Origin: Campylobacterota bacterium
Lineage (GTDB): Bacteria; Campylobacterota; Campylobacteria; Campylobacterales; Sulfurimonadaceae
Direction: 5' to 3'
Length of the DNA: 49,858 nt
Assembly (NCBI GenBank): GCA_013607665.1
Contig: VCAX01000003.1
Span: 1 to 49,858 of the forward strand
Below are positions 28,017 through 36,318 of this stretch, one piece after another. The notes under the pieces are model-generated. The model ran no database searches and had not been told where the DNA came from. It worked only from the letters and a program-made list of their open reading frames with translations. The first letter of the stretch is position 1, and each line of letters opens with the position of its first letter. Position numbers and translations under genes: made by a program.

Positions 28017-29342
28017 ATGTTCAAAAAAGTTTTACCACTTTCTACAATTTTGTTCCTAAGATTTTTAGGACTTTTTCTCGTTTTACCGGTTTTATCTGTT
28101 TATGCTCTTGACCTAGAAGGGGCAACACCTTTTCTAGTCGGTGTCGTTGTCGGTGGCTATGCACTCACACAGGCTATCTTTCAAGTTCCTTTTGGAAGCA
28201 TGAGTGATAAGATAGGCAGAAAACCCACTATTCTTTTTGGTCTTCTTATCTTCTTGGTCGGCTCCCTTATCTGTGCCTATTCAACAGATATCTATACGCT
28301 GATGCTGGGACGTTTTTTACAAGGAGCCGGTGCTATCGGTTCAGTTGTAACAGCTATGATTGCCGACCTAGTTGAAGAGAAGACTCGAGGACATGCAATG
28401 GCTATCATGGGCGGATTCATTGCCATGAGTTTTGCATTTGCTATGGCGCTTGGTCCTGTGATTGCAGCACATTACGGTATCAGCACAATCTTCGTCATCA
28501 CTGCGGTTTTAGCGTTTGTTGCCATTGTTGTTCTCTTTACAAAAGTGCCGACACCTCCAAAGATAAAGCATATCTATCATAATAAGACAAAAACAAGTGA
28601 TATCTTAAAAGATCCAAATCTCTTAAGTATGATTATCATCAATGCAATGCAAAAAGGGCTTATGACAGCGGCATTTGTTATCATTCCTGTGTTTCTCACG
28701 CAGCCGGAGTACGGTTTTAACTGGGCAAAAAGTGATCTATGGATGGTCTATGCACCGGCAATGGTTGCAGGACTTGTAGCTATGGGACCTGCTGCTGTAT
28801 TTGGTGAAAAGCATAATATTCCAAAACAGATATTTCTACTCTCTATCGTACTTTTTACAGCATCTTTTTTAATGATGGGGCTTACAAACTCCTCTGCGAT
28901 TTTTATCACGGCTGTTATCTTCTTCTTTATTGCTTTTAATATGATGGAACCGCTTGTACAGTCAATGATCTCCAAATTTGCAAAAGTACACCAAAAAGGT
29001 GCAGCGCTTGGGATTGCAAACTCTGCGGCATACTTTTTTACTTTTATCGGTGGTACTTTTGCAGGACTCTATCTCGATGTCAGTTCACGTGAGACACTAG
29101 GACTTACTATTGGGGGCATCAGTCTTGTATGGTTACTCTGGACAGCACTTAAGATGAAAAATCCGCTACGCTACTCACACCTTATCATTCCTGAAAATGA
29201 AGTTGATTTTGACAAACTCAATGCCTTAGAGCATGAGCATATTGCAGAGTGGTTTATTAACGAAACAGAAAAAGTTGTAGTAATCAAATATGCAAGCGAA
29301 AAACTTGAAGAAGATGATTTAAAAGCGAAAATAATGAAATAG
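28017..29342 (+). CDS. MFS transporter, YajR-like
   Basis: 441 aa with 12 predicted helices. GSMSDKIGRKPTILFG (about 60-75) is the conserved MFS loop A motif and LGRFLQGAGAIGS matches motif B. A cytosolic C-terminal tail of about 50 residues (from LIIPENEVDF) recalls the small domain found in YajR. Substrate unknown. AAAGG six bases before the ATG. The nosL promoter lies right after its stop. Confidence 0.85.
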   Translation: MFKKVLPLSTILFLRFLGLFLVLPVLSVYALDLEGATPFLVGVVVGGYALTQAIFQVPFGSMSDKIGRKPTILFGLLIFLVGSLICAYSTDIYTLMLGRFLQGAGAIGSVVTAMIADLVEEKTRGHAMAIMGGFIAMSFAFAMALGPVIAAHYGISTIFVITAVLAFVAIVVLFTKVPTPPKIKHIYHNKTKTSDILKDPNLLSMIIINAMQKGLMTAAFVIIPVFLTQPEYGFNWAKSDLWMVYAPAMVAGLVAMGPAAVFGEKHNIPKQIFLLSIVLFTASFLMMGLTNSSAIFITAVIFFFIAFNMMEPLVQSMISKFAKVHQKGAALGIANSAAYFFTFIGGTFAGLYLDVSSRETLGLTIGGISLVWLLWTALKMKNPLRYSHLIIPENEVDFDKLNALEHEHIAEWFINETEKVVVIKYASEKLEEDDLKAKIMK

Positions 29343-29344
29343 TA

Positions 29345-29386
29345 TTGATTTATATCATCTAATATTCCATAATAATAAGCTAGAAT
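29345..29386 (+). promoter_or_regulatory. Crp/Fnr-type box and -10 of nosL
   Basis: TTGAT-TTAT-ATCAT at 29345-29358, then 22 nt, then TAGAAT at 29381-29386. The box centre falls at about -41.5. The same layout occurs at three other promoters in this window. Confidence 0.75.
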
Positions 29387-29409
29387 AATCTCTAAAAAAG
29401 GTTTGCCTT

Positions 29410-29859
29410 ATGATGAGATTACTCTTCTTGTTTCTACTTGTTGCATTCACACTCCTTAGCACAACAGGATGTGATAAAAAAACAGACTCTCAAGTTCGTA
29501 AAGTTCATTTTGATCGTGATATGTGCGCGCGCTGTGCCATGGTTGTCAGTGACAGACAAAACACAGTACAAGCCATTAACCCGGAGACAGGAAAACATTA
29601 CCTTTTTGATGACATTGGCTGTATGGTTTTATGGTTTGATGAAGAAAAGATCCCTTGGAAGGACAAAGCTGTTATTTGGGTAACCGATGTCAAAACAGGA
29701 AAATGGATAGATGCGCGAAAAGCCTTTTATGATACAGAAAACATTACACCTATGGCCTATGGTTTTTCAGCCCATACCGCAAAAGAAGATATTGCAAAAG
29801 AGCAAGAGATCATTGACTACAATGAAGTTGTAAAAAGAGTCAGAGCTATCGGAAGATAG
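29410..29859 (+). CDS. nosL: NosL, copper-binding lipoprotein
   Basis: 149 aa. Lipobox TLLSTTGC at residues 15-22, so outward-facing lipoprotein of the inner or outer membrane. DMCARCAMVVSD (about 41-52), GCMVLWF and ITPMAYGF are NosL features; the Cys/Met residues deliver Cu(I) for NosZ. It is separated from the main nos operon, faces it, and overlaps nosD2 by 14 nt at the 3' ends. AAAAGG precedes adjacent ATGs at 29410 and 29413. Confidence 0.9.
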   Translation: MMRLLFLFLLVAFTLLSTTGCDKKTDSQVRKVHFDRDMCARCAMVVSDRQNTVQAINPETGKHYLFDDIGCMVLWFDEEKIPWKDKAVIWVTDVKTGKWIDARKAFYDTENITPMAYGFSAHTAKEDIAKEQEIIDYNEVVKRVRAIGR

Positions 29860-31087
29860 GTTTTTTATCTTTCATAATAAGATTTGGTTCTACAAAAGGA
29901 GCTAATTTCAACAAAAAATCTAAAAGTGCCATAATAGGGGCGCCGTAAAAGAATTTAACTTTATGATTTTCCTGCCAAAGCAGATCTGCGTGCTGATATA
30001 CTTCAAAAGGCGTATCGCCTATGCCATCCTTGTCAGCATCAAAACCATCGTACCTGTCCCAATAATTATACTCCACAACATTAGATACATCAAAATTGCC
30101 CCCGGTATCTTTTACAACATCATCTATATTTCCAAAAATCCTGTTATGTACAATGGTATTGTCTTTGATACTTGCATGAAAATGAAGTGCTTCGGCGTTG
30201 TAAGCGATTTCATTGTTTTGGATATAGCGCTTCATACCCTGTGCTTTTTCTGTACCTTGAATATAAAGGCCTTTTGCATTATAGCGTACGCGGTTATTTT
30301 TAAAGACAAAATTGGCAACACCGCCTATCATCACACCGATACCCGCAGCCCCTTTGGAACTAAAAATCGTGTTTGCTGTGACCTCTGTATCTTTTGCTCC
30401 CATAAACATCATCCCCACGGCATTATACTTATAGCTGTTATTCTCAAATTTATTCGCATTACTAAGTTCTACATATGTAGCAAATCTGTTGTTTATGAAT
30501 CTATTGTCTGCAAAGAGATTATGGTGAGAGTAGTGGAGCGTCACATCTCGTGTATCGTGGATTTTATTATTTCGTATCGTATTGAAATGGCTGTAGTACA
30601 TTTTCAAACCATTTCCCTGCAGAGAAATTTCATTTTTTTTCACACTAATGTCATTTCCCTCAATATGAGCGTTTTGTACACTATCCATATCTATGCCATA
30701 GAGCAGATCAAAAAGACGACAGTTTTTTAAGGTAAAATCAGTGACTTTTACAAGGCTTATACCTGCATCGATTTTTTGCATATTTTGCCCGCTATGCGAA
30801 ATCATAAGATTTTGCAAAGTGACATGTGAACTCAGCACTTTTACAACAGAGTCTTTGCCATCTCCTTTAATATGCACATTTTTACCTACTCCAAGGATTG
30901 TCAAAGGCTTGGTAATAACAATATTGCCTTCATACACACCATCTTGCAGTTTAATAATTGCACCGCTTGAAGCACGCTCTATTGCATCTTGTAGGGGATT
31001 TGCAAATAAAACAGAGCTAAAAAGGAAAAGGAAACTAATAAAATTTATGAATCTCTTCCATAATATTGGCAAACTCAATATCATCAC
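29846..31087 (-). CDS. NosD paralogue 2
   Basis: About 410 aa of periplasmic right-handed beta-helix with an N-terminal signal (FINFISFLFLFSSVLFA). Many CASH/NosD repeats, and the nos-specific ending KVKFFYGAPIMALLDFLLKLAPF shared with nosD. Where nosD has SLHFMY, this one has ATYVEL, so a motif usually kept in NosD is lost. It overlaps the PAS gene by about 50 nt; GTG at 31087, ATG at 31084 or TTG at 31078 are possible starts and AAGG fits TTG best. Probably helps NosZ copper-site assembly with altered specificity. Confidence 0.8.
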   Translation of the reverse strand: MMILSLPILWKRFINFISFLFLFSSVLFANPLQDAIERASSGAIIKLQDGVYEGNIVITKPLTILGVGKNVHIKGDGKDSVVKVLSSHVTLQNLMISHSGQNMQKIDAGISLVKVTDFTLKNCRLFDLLYGIDMDSVQNAHIEGNDISVKKNEISLQGNGLKMYYSHFNTIRNNKIHDTRDVTLHYSHHNLFADNRFINNRFATYVELSNANKFENNSYKYNAVGMMFMGAKDTEVTANTIFSSKGAAGIGVMIGGVANFVFKNNRVRYNAKGLYIQGTEKAQGMKRYIQNNEIAYNAEALHFHASIKDNTIVHNRIFGNIDDVVKDTGGNFDVSNVVEYNYWDRYDGFDADKDGIGDTPFEVYQHADLLWQENHKVKFFYGAPIMALLDFLLKLAPFVEPNLIMKDKKPIFR

Positions 31088-31559
31088 CCTTCTCTTTCAA
31101 AAATGAAATAAGATATTTTTCACTTGCCTCAATCCCTTGTGACTTTTCAATTTCCAAAAGTTTTGCATACAAATCTGCAATGATCTCTATTACATGGCGT
31201 GAGATCTTCTTTCTTGAAGCGTGATAACCGATGATTTTTCCGGTATCTGTATCTTTACGAATCTCAAACTCTGTAAAGATCCAGTAGTATCTGCCATCTT
31301 TTGCCAGATTTTTTACAACGGCATTGATGTTTTTTCCGGCGCCTATGGTCTCCCAAAGCAGCTTAAAGACGACCTTTGGCATATCGGGATGACGCACAAT
31401 GGAGTGCGGTTTGCCAATAAGTTCCTCTTCGCTGTATCCTGAGACCTCCTGAAAGTAGTCATTTGCATATGTAATCTTACCTTTTTCATCCGTTTCACTT
31501 ACAATATAACGCTTTGGGTCTAATACTATCTCTTCATCAATCGGTGTCGGTTTTGTCAT
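31035..31559 (-). CDS. Single PAS-domain protein, Aer/CetB-like
   Basis: 174 aa, soluble. PAS domain at about 15-125 with KGKITYANDYFQEVSGYSEEELIGKPHSIVRHPDMP and GRYYWIFTEFEIR, the pattern of FAD-binding Aer and CetB PAS domains, then a helical tail. No histidine kinase, GGDEF or methyl-accepting domain is attached. CetB in C. jejuni is a similar short PAS protein that works with a separate transducer in energy taxis. Its position inside the nos operon suggests it senses the state of N2O respiration; that is inference. Confidence 0.8.
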   Translation of the reverse strand: MTKPTPIDEEIVLDPKRYIVSETDEKGKITYANDYFQEVSGYSEEELIGKPHSIVRHPDMPKVVFKLLWETIGAGKNINAVVKNLAKDGRYYWIFTEFEIRKDTDTGKIIGYHASRKKISRHVIEIIADLYAKLLEIEKSQGIEASEKYLISFLKEKGDDIEFANIMEEIHKFY

Positions 31560-31568
31560 TTTATTCTC

Positions 31569-32039
31569 CTATAGGCTGTCATTAAGCCAGTTAATAAGCC
31601 CTCGGCTTACTTCTCGAAAACCAAAAATTCGCTTTCCGTTATGCAGCTTTGCAAACTCTTCAGCCTGCTTGTAAGAATCAAAGGGTACCAAATCATCACC
31701 TGCAGGTGACGTAACATCACTACCATAGACGTAAAAAGCTCCTTTTGCCTTCACACTTTTTGTAGTGGCATAGTCCGTTACATAGATATTTTTAAAATCG
31801 CTCTCACTTTTGATGTTAAATTCAGGCCATTTCCCTGGTCTGAAATAGAACTCAAACATGGATTTTGGTGATATAAAATATATCTCTTCGCCACTTGCAA
31901 GCTCTATCTTGGCAGCCCATTTTGGATACTTGTAAAGCTTCATATGCCGTACAAGTCCTGTTGTGTTTTTATCATAGTTTATTTCAGAAGAAAAAAGCAG
32001 AGTGACAACAAGTAACAGTAAAGTAGTTATTTTTTTCAT
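31569..32039 (-). CDS. NosL-family protein without cysteines
   Basis: 156 aa with signal peptide (MKKITTLLLLVVTLLFSSE). The C-terminal half, AFYVYGSDVTSPAGDDLVPF and KRIFGFREVSRG, follows the NosL pattern. It has no Cys at all and PAG replaces the usual PMG, so the known Cu(I) ligands are missing. It occupies the place of nosL at the end of the Wolinella-type order. It may be a partner of the true NosL or bind something else. Confidence 0.75.
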   Translation of the reverse strand: MKKITTLLLLVVTLLFSSEINYDKNTTGLVRHMKLYKYPKWAAKIELASGEEIYFISPKSMFEFYFRPGKWPEFNIKSESDFKNIYVTDYATTKSVKAKGAFYVYGSDVTSPAGDDLVPFDSYKQAEEFAKLHNGKRIFGFREVSRGLINWLNDSL

Positions 32040-32048
32040 ATTTATCTC

Positions 32049-32876
32049 CTAAACCAAATCTTTTTTCTCAAAAATTTTGTACCCAAAAAAAGCAAAAAGC
32101 AGCCCAAGCAGCAGTGGATATGCTATAGAGAGCAGTACAAAGGTACTTTGTGAAACAGAGTCCAAAATATAAAATGCCACAGGCCCCATCACTGTTAACT
32201 GTGGATCAAAAAGAGAAATAGCCGCAACACGAAAAATCTCCATAGGATTGATCAAACTGATAAAGATGATAATCCCTTCAGCAACACGCTGCTGCATCAT
32301 CAATGAAATAAGTGCTATATCTATAAAGGCAAGTAAAAATATCCAGATGAAAAAAGCAATGCCAAGTGCTACTTCAGATGATTTGACAAAAGAAGAGATA
32401 AAAAAAGCAATCCCCAAAAATGTTGCACTCATCGCAAAAAGGAGTCCTGTATATAAGAAGAAGATATTCCACGGAATAGCGGCACCCTTAAAAGCTCCAT
32501 AGATGACAGCGATAATCATCGCAAAAACTACCGGTAGATAGACTGTTATAAATCTTCCGATGATTTTTCCCCAATAATACTGCTTCAGTGAAATTGGAAA
32601 GGAGAGCATATACTCCAAAATATGGCTGTCTCTGTCTCCTGAAATCGAACGTACTGTCGTAATGAGTATAAAAATAGGCAAAATTACAATGGTAATTTGA
32701 ATATACATCAGAAGCAGTCGACTCAGACCGCTAAAACCCATCACCTGTGATTCAGTTACACCTGCTATAAAAAACAGAGCGATCAATCCGCCAAAAACCA
32801 AAGAGTAAACCAGAAACCATTTTGCCCGAATCGATTCTTTTAGATCCAGATAGGCTATTAAATATAAATTTTTCAT
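32049..32876 (-). CDS. nosY: NosY, ABC transporter permease of the nos system
   Basis: 275 aa, about six helices. RSISGDRDSHILEYMLSFPISLKQYYWGKIIGR (about 76-108) is the conserved cytoplasmic loop of NosY-type ABC-2 permeases. With NosF it exports a sulfur species or drives NosD for CuZ assembly. Start abuts the nosF stop. Confidence 0.92.
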   Translation of the reverse strand: MKNLYLIAYLDLKESIRAKWFLVYSLVFGGLIALFFIAGVTESQVMGFSGLSRLLLMYIQITIVILPIFILITTVRSISGDRDSHILEYMLSFPISLKQYYWGKIIGRFITVYLPVVFAMIIAVIYGAFKGAAIPWNIFFLYTGLLFAMSATFLGIAFFISSFVKSSEVALGIAFFIWIFLLAFIDIALISLMMQQRVAEGIIIFISLINPMEIFRVAAISLFDPQLTVMGPVAFYILDSVSQSTFVLLSIAYPLLLGLLFAFFGYKIFEKKDLV

Positions 32877-33515
32877 CTACAACCTCTCATCGGAAACTAT
32901 CTTTCCCAAGTCCATATATATCTGTCTGTTGATGAGCTCTTTTACCTCTTCGAGTCTGTGTGTTACAAAGAGCAACACCTTCTCCTCTTCATTCTGCTTT
33001 AAAAGTCTGTAAAAATCATCTCGTGCTTTTGGATCAAGGTTTGCCGTCGGTTCATCATAAATGATAATATCACTCTCTTTTGCCAAAGAGATGGCAATAA
33101 GCAGTTTTTGCTTCATCCCGCCGCTTAGCTTGAAAAAAGATTTATTCAGATTCGTATTGATATCGAGCTTCATCTCATTTGCATAGTGCTTAATACGTTC
33201 TTTATCAACATTTGTACTCACGCAGATATACTGCAACAACTCTTCAATGCTAAGCTTGATTGGAGGCGGCAGCTGTGGAACAAAGCTGATATGTTTGAGT
33301 ACCGCAACACGCTGTTTTATAGGGTTGAGTCCATTAATGAGCACCTCTCCAGCATCTGGGTGATAATACCCCATAATAGAGCGGATAAGTGTAGTTTTTC
33401 CGGCTCCATTTGCACCCATCAAGGCGATAGATTCATTTTTATTAAATTCACAGTTGATATTCTCAAGTGAGATATGTGAACCAAACTTCTTTGTTACATT
33501 GTTTACTTTTATCAT
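32877..33515 (-). CDS. nosF: NosF, ABC transporter ATPase of the nos system
   Basis: 212 aa. Walker A GANGAGKTTLI (about 34-44), signature KLSGGMKQKL (about 128-137), Walker B IIYDEPTANLDP and switch His in LFVTHRLEE. Shorter than the usual 300 aa NosF because the C-terminal extension is absent. Directly followed by nosY. Confidence 0.94.
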   Translation of the reverse strand: MIKVNNVTKKFGSHISLENINCEFNKNESIALMGANGAGKTTLIRSIMGYYHPDAGEVLINGLNPIKQRVAVLKHISFVPQLPPPIKLSIEELLQYICVSTNVDKERIKHYANEMKLDINTNLNKSFFKLSGGMKQKLLIAISLAKESDIIIYDEPTANLDPKARDDFYRLLKQNEEEKVLLFVTHRLEEVKELINRQIYMDLGKIVSDERL

Positions 33516-33517
33516 AG

Positions 33518-34426
33518 CTACACCAAACTTTTGAGTCTAAAGTCAAAATTAAGAGCATCTTCATGGCATACATCGATGCAGCGTCCACAGAGCGTACAAT
33601 CTGCACCGGTAATATATTCACGAGTGATTCCCTCTTCTTCTCTTTGTTTATCATATTTCGCTTTTGTAATCTCTAGCACTTGATTCTCAAAACAGACATC
33701 GTGACAAACCATACAGTGGTCACAGTTATCATTCCATTCAACCCGCAGTGCTGAGATTTTTCCTATCATACCATAAGTTGTTCCTATAGGACAAATATAT
33801 GTACACCAGGCACGGCGTGAGAAAAATACCTCAAAAGCAAGCACGACAACGACCCAGATAAGTGTAAGACTCCAGCCATAGGCAATCGCTCTACTTAAAA
33901 TACCGACAACATTGAAAGTCTCAAATACCAAATAACCGCTTGTAAAAGAGAGAATGAGAAAAATAGCCCAAAAAGCATAACGAATACGATGATCGAACTT
34001 TCTATTTTTTATAATTTTTTTATGCACAAGCGTATCATGCCACTTTTCACCTATCTCACTCAAAATGCCGTATGGACAGACCCATGCACAGTATGTACGT
34101 CCTCCAACAAGAATATAGAATATAACGATTGTACTCACCCCGATTATAATATTGATATGCAGATGATGCTCCGCCATCAGCATCTCCAAGGTCGTAAAAG
34201 GATCAATCAGGTGAAATCCCAGAAAACGTGAGCCGCTCAGTGTTCCCTCAAGTGTCTGTATATCAATAGCAAACGATAAAAAGAAAAGCAGATGAATTGC
34301 AAACACAAGTATCCACCGCTTCATACGATAGCTCAAAACCGTTTTCCCATCTCTTGTTTTGTTGAAAAAAGTTGACCAGAAGGTAGTTCTTCTTATCGTT
34401 TCTCTATTGTTATACTTATCCATCAT
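33518..34426 (-). CDS. nosH: NosH, NapH-like membrane Fe-S protein
   Basis: 302 aa with four membrane helices, CxxxCP motifs CAWVCP and CTYICP on the loops, and two [4Fe-4S] sites near the C-terminus (CDHCMVCHDVC, CTLCGRCIDVC). Proposed to oxidise menaquinol and pass electrons to NosG and onward. Order H after C2 is the Wolinella order. Confidence 0.92.
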   Translation of the reverse strand: MMDKYNNRETIRRTTFWSTFFNKTRDGKTVLSYRMKRWILVFAIHLLFFLSFAIDIQTLEGTLSGSRFLGFHLIDPFTTLEMLMAEHHLHINIIIGVSTIVIFYILVGGRTYCAWVCPYGILSEIGEKWHDTLVHKKIIKNRKFDHRIRYAFWAIFLILSFTSGYLVFETFNVVGILSRAIAYGWSLTLIWVVVVLAFEVFFSRRAWCTYICPIGTTYGMIGKISALRVEWNDNCDHCMVCHDVCFENQVLEITKAKYDKQREEEGITREYITGADCTLCGRCIDVCHEDALNFDFRLKSLV

Positions 34427-34444
34427 CTTATCCTATAATCTCTT

Positions 34445-34945
34445 TTATTGTTCGTTTTTCAGTGCCTCTGCACGCGCCGGGAACTCTCCTATCTCATCAG
34501 CAAACTTTCTCAAGTCATCTTTGGACATATGCAGCAGCAGTCCCTTCATAACCATATTTTCTTTACGACCTGATTTGAAATCTTCCAGTTTTTTATAGAG
34601 TACATCAGCACTTTGTCCAAAGAGTTTTGGTCCCATCAGTTTTTTCCCATACTGCATTCCGCTTCCATCAACACCATGGCATGAAGCACATTTACTTTTA
34701 TAGGCATCACTTACTTTAAAGCCTCCGATATTTCCAGCCTTCTCACGCAGCGCACTCAGCTCCTCAGCCTCTTTTTCTCTATCACTTTTCTCTTCAACTG
34801 TGGCAACCTGTGCAGCTGTTCTGTTACCAAGGTCTGCGATAACTTTACCATGCTCTCCACCATTATAAGCACCGCCGTTCATAGCTGTCCATGCCATCAG
34901 ACCAAAAATTATCAGTGTCAAAATCCCTACAATTATATTTTTCAT
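34445..34945 (-). CDS. nosC2: NosC2, membrane-anchored monohaem cytochrome c
   Basis: 166 aa: N-terminal anchor (IIVGILTLIIFGLMAWTAM), a charged linker and a class I cytochrome c domain with CASCHG (about 82-87) and a later GLLLHMSKDDLRK Met ligand region. Likely electron carrier to NosZ. The last base of nosC1 is the first of nosC2. Confidence 0.9.
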   Translation of the reverse strand: MKNIIVGILTLIIFGLMAWTAMNGGAYNGGEHGKVIADLGNRTAAQVATVEEKSDREKEAEELSALREKAGNIGGFKVSDAYKSKCASCHGVDGSGMQYGKKLMGPKLFGQSADVLYKKLEDFKSGRKENMVMKGLLLHMSKDDLRKFADEIGEFPARAEALKNEQ

Positions 34946-35559
34946 TATTTGTTCCTCATCTGTTTAATTTCTTTGTTAAAGTTGTATATCTCATTTGCCA
35001 TGCTTTTTATCTCTGCATCGCTCATCATATTGATAAGATCGTTCATCAAAGGATTTGACTTTTTACCGCTCTTAAAATCCTGAATCCTTCCATAGATATA
35101 ATCAGCATCTCTCTCCAAAAGTGATGGTCCGATAATGCCGTTTGCATAATCATTATGGCAAGGTGAACATCGCACGATAAAGTTCTTGCTCAGTTTTTTT
35201 ACAAGCATAGAGACCTTCACCTCTTCATAAGGAGAACGCACATGCATATTTGCATCGACGGCTGTTCGTGGGCGTACTCTGACAGAGGCATCTTTATTTG
35301 CCGGCTGTGCATTTTGATCATATTCGCTCTTCTCTCCATAATCATAATAGTATGAGCTTCCTTTTGTTTTGTCGCCGCTCTTTTGTTCTACCTTTATTGC
35401 ATGTGCATCACTGTTTTGGACTATCTCTATCTTTGGTGCAGCTGAGGCAGCCTGCGCTGCTTTTTGCTTTTGTGATTTTTCCTGCGAGTCATCACTACAT
35501 CCGCTAAAACCGACAATCAATATAAAAGACGATGCTAAATATAAACTCTTCATTTTCAT
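34945..35559 (-). CDS. nosC1: NosC1, lipoprotein monohaem cytochrome c
   Basis: 204 aa. Lipobox LIVGFSGC, a long low-complexity linker rich in Ala, Lys and Gln, then a single haem site CSPCHN (about 131-136) with NPLMNDL as likely Met ligand. Partner of NosC2 in electron delivery from NosG/NosH to NosZ. Ends where nosC2 begins (ATGA-like overlap). Confidence 0.9.
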   Translation of the reverse strand: MKMKSLYLASSFILIVGFSGCSDDSQEKSQKQKAAQAASAAPKIEIVQNSDAHAIKVEQKSGDKTKGSSYYYDYGEKSEYDQNAQPANKDASVRVRPRTAVDANMHVRSPYEEVKVSMLVKKLSKNFIVRCSPCHNDYANGIIGPSLLERDADYIYGRIQDFKSGKKSNPLMNDLINMMSDAEIKSMANEIYNFNKEIKQMRNK

Positions 35560-35562
35560 TTC

Positions 35563-36303
35563 CTATGCTTTATTATAATACTCTTCATACGTTACTCGTG
35601 GTTTTACGACAATAGATGGTGTCTGTGTCGGACATATCTCTTCACATGCACCACAACCGATACAACCATCATATATCTCCGGTCTGTTTCCACCACCACT
35701 ATCTCTTACCATAGAGATAGCACTCAGAGGATTTGGAACAGGACAGATATCTGCACAAAGTGTACACTCTTTTCCTTCATATCCACTCATGCGCTCAAGC
35801 AGTTGCAGCTCTAACTCTGTTACATTGTTGACAGATGCTGTAAACTCTTTCATCGGCTCAAGATAGTTATCCGGAACAGGAGTATTATTCATCGCCAAGC
35901 ATCTATCTGGGAACTCTAAAACAGCTATACCCATTTGAATATCTTCTGCTTTTTCACAGCTATGATCCAAAGCCCCGCTAGGGCATGCCAAAACACATGG
36001 TACGGCATTACATGCGTAACACCCTCGCTTTGTTGCATCAATATATGGCGTGCCGACACCATGCCCTTGGGCAATGTCTGCAAGTTCAATAGAGTGGTAA
36101 GGGCATACCTGAAGACACTGTCCACACTTTATGCAGAGTGCCAGGAACTCTTTTTCAGGCACTGCCCCAGGTGGTCGCAATCTATTTTCAGCATGCAGCA
36201 CATAAGGGCTAAATACAACACCGCCTCCTAACACAAGTCCCAGTATTCCTAAAGTAGAGTACTTGATAAACTCTCTTCTATCAGTTTGTACTTTTTTTGC
36301 CAT
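35563..36303 (-). CDS. nosG: NosG, NapG-like periplasmic Fe-S protein
   Basis: 246 aa. Twin-arginine signal DRREFIK followed by a hydrophobic stretch shows Tat export of a folded protein. Four [4Fe-4S] binding segments: CIKCGQCLQVCP, CYACNAVPCVLACP, CTLCADICP and CIGCGACEEICP. Works with NosH as a quinol-oxidising module. 4 nt before nosC1. Confidence 0.94.
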   Translation of the reverse strand: MAKKVQTDRREFIKYSTLGILGLVLGGGVVFSPYVLHAENRLRPPGAVPEKEFLALCIKCGQCLQVCPYHSIELADIAQGHGVGTPYIDATKRGCYACNAVPCVLACPSGALDHSCEKAEDIQMGIAVLEFPDRCLAMNNTPVPDNYLEPMKEFTASVNNVTELELQLLERMSGYEGKECTLCADICPVPNPLSAISMVRDSGGGNRPEIYDGCIGCGACEEICPTQTPSIVVKPRVTYEEYYNKA

Positions 36304-36318
36304 ACTATCTTCCCTTCT

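Noticed and set aside
29963-30730. 255-aa plus-strand ORF opposite nosD2
   Set aside because: Shadow frame of the beta-helix repeats; no ribosome-binding site and no recognisable domain.
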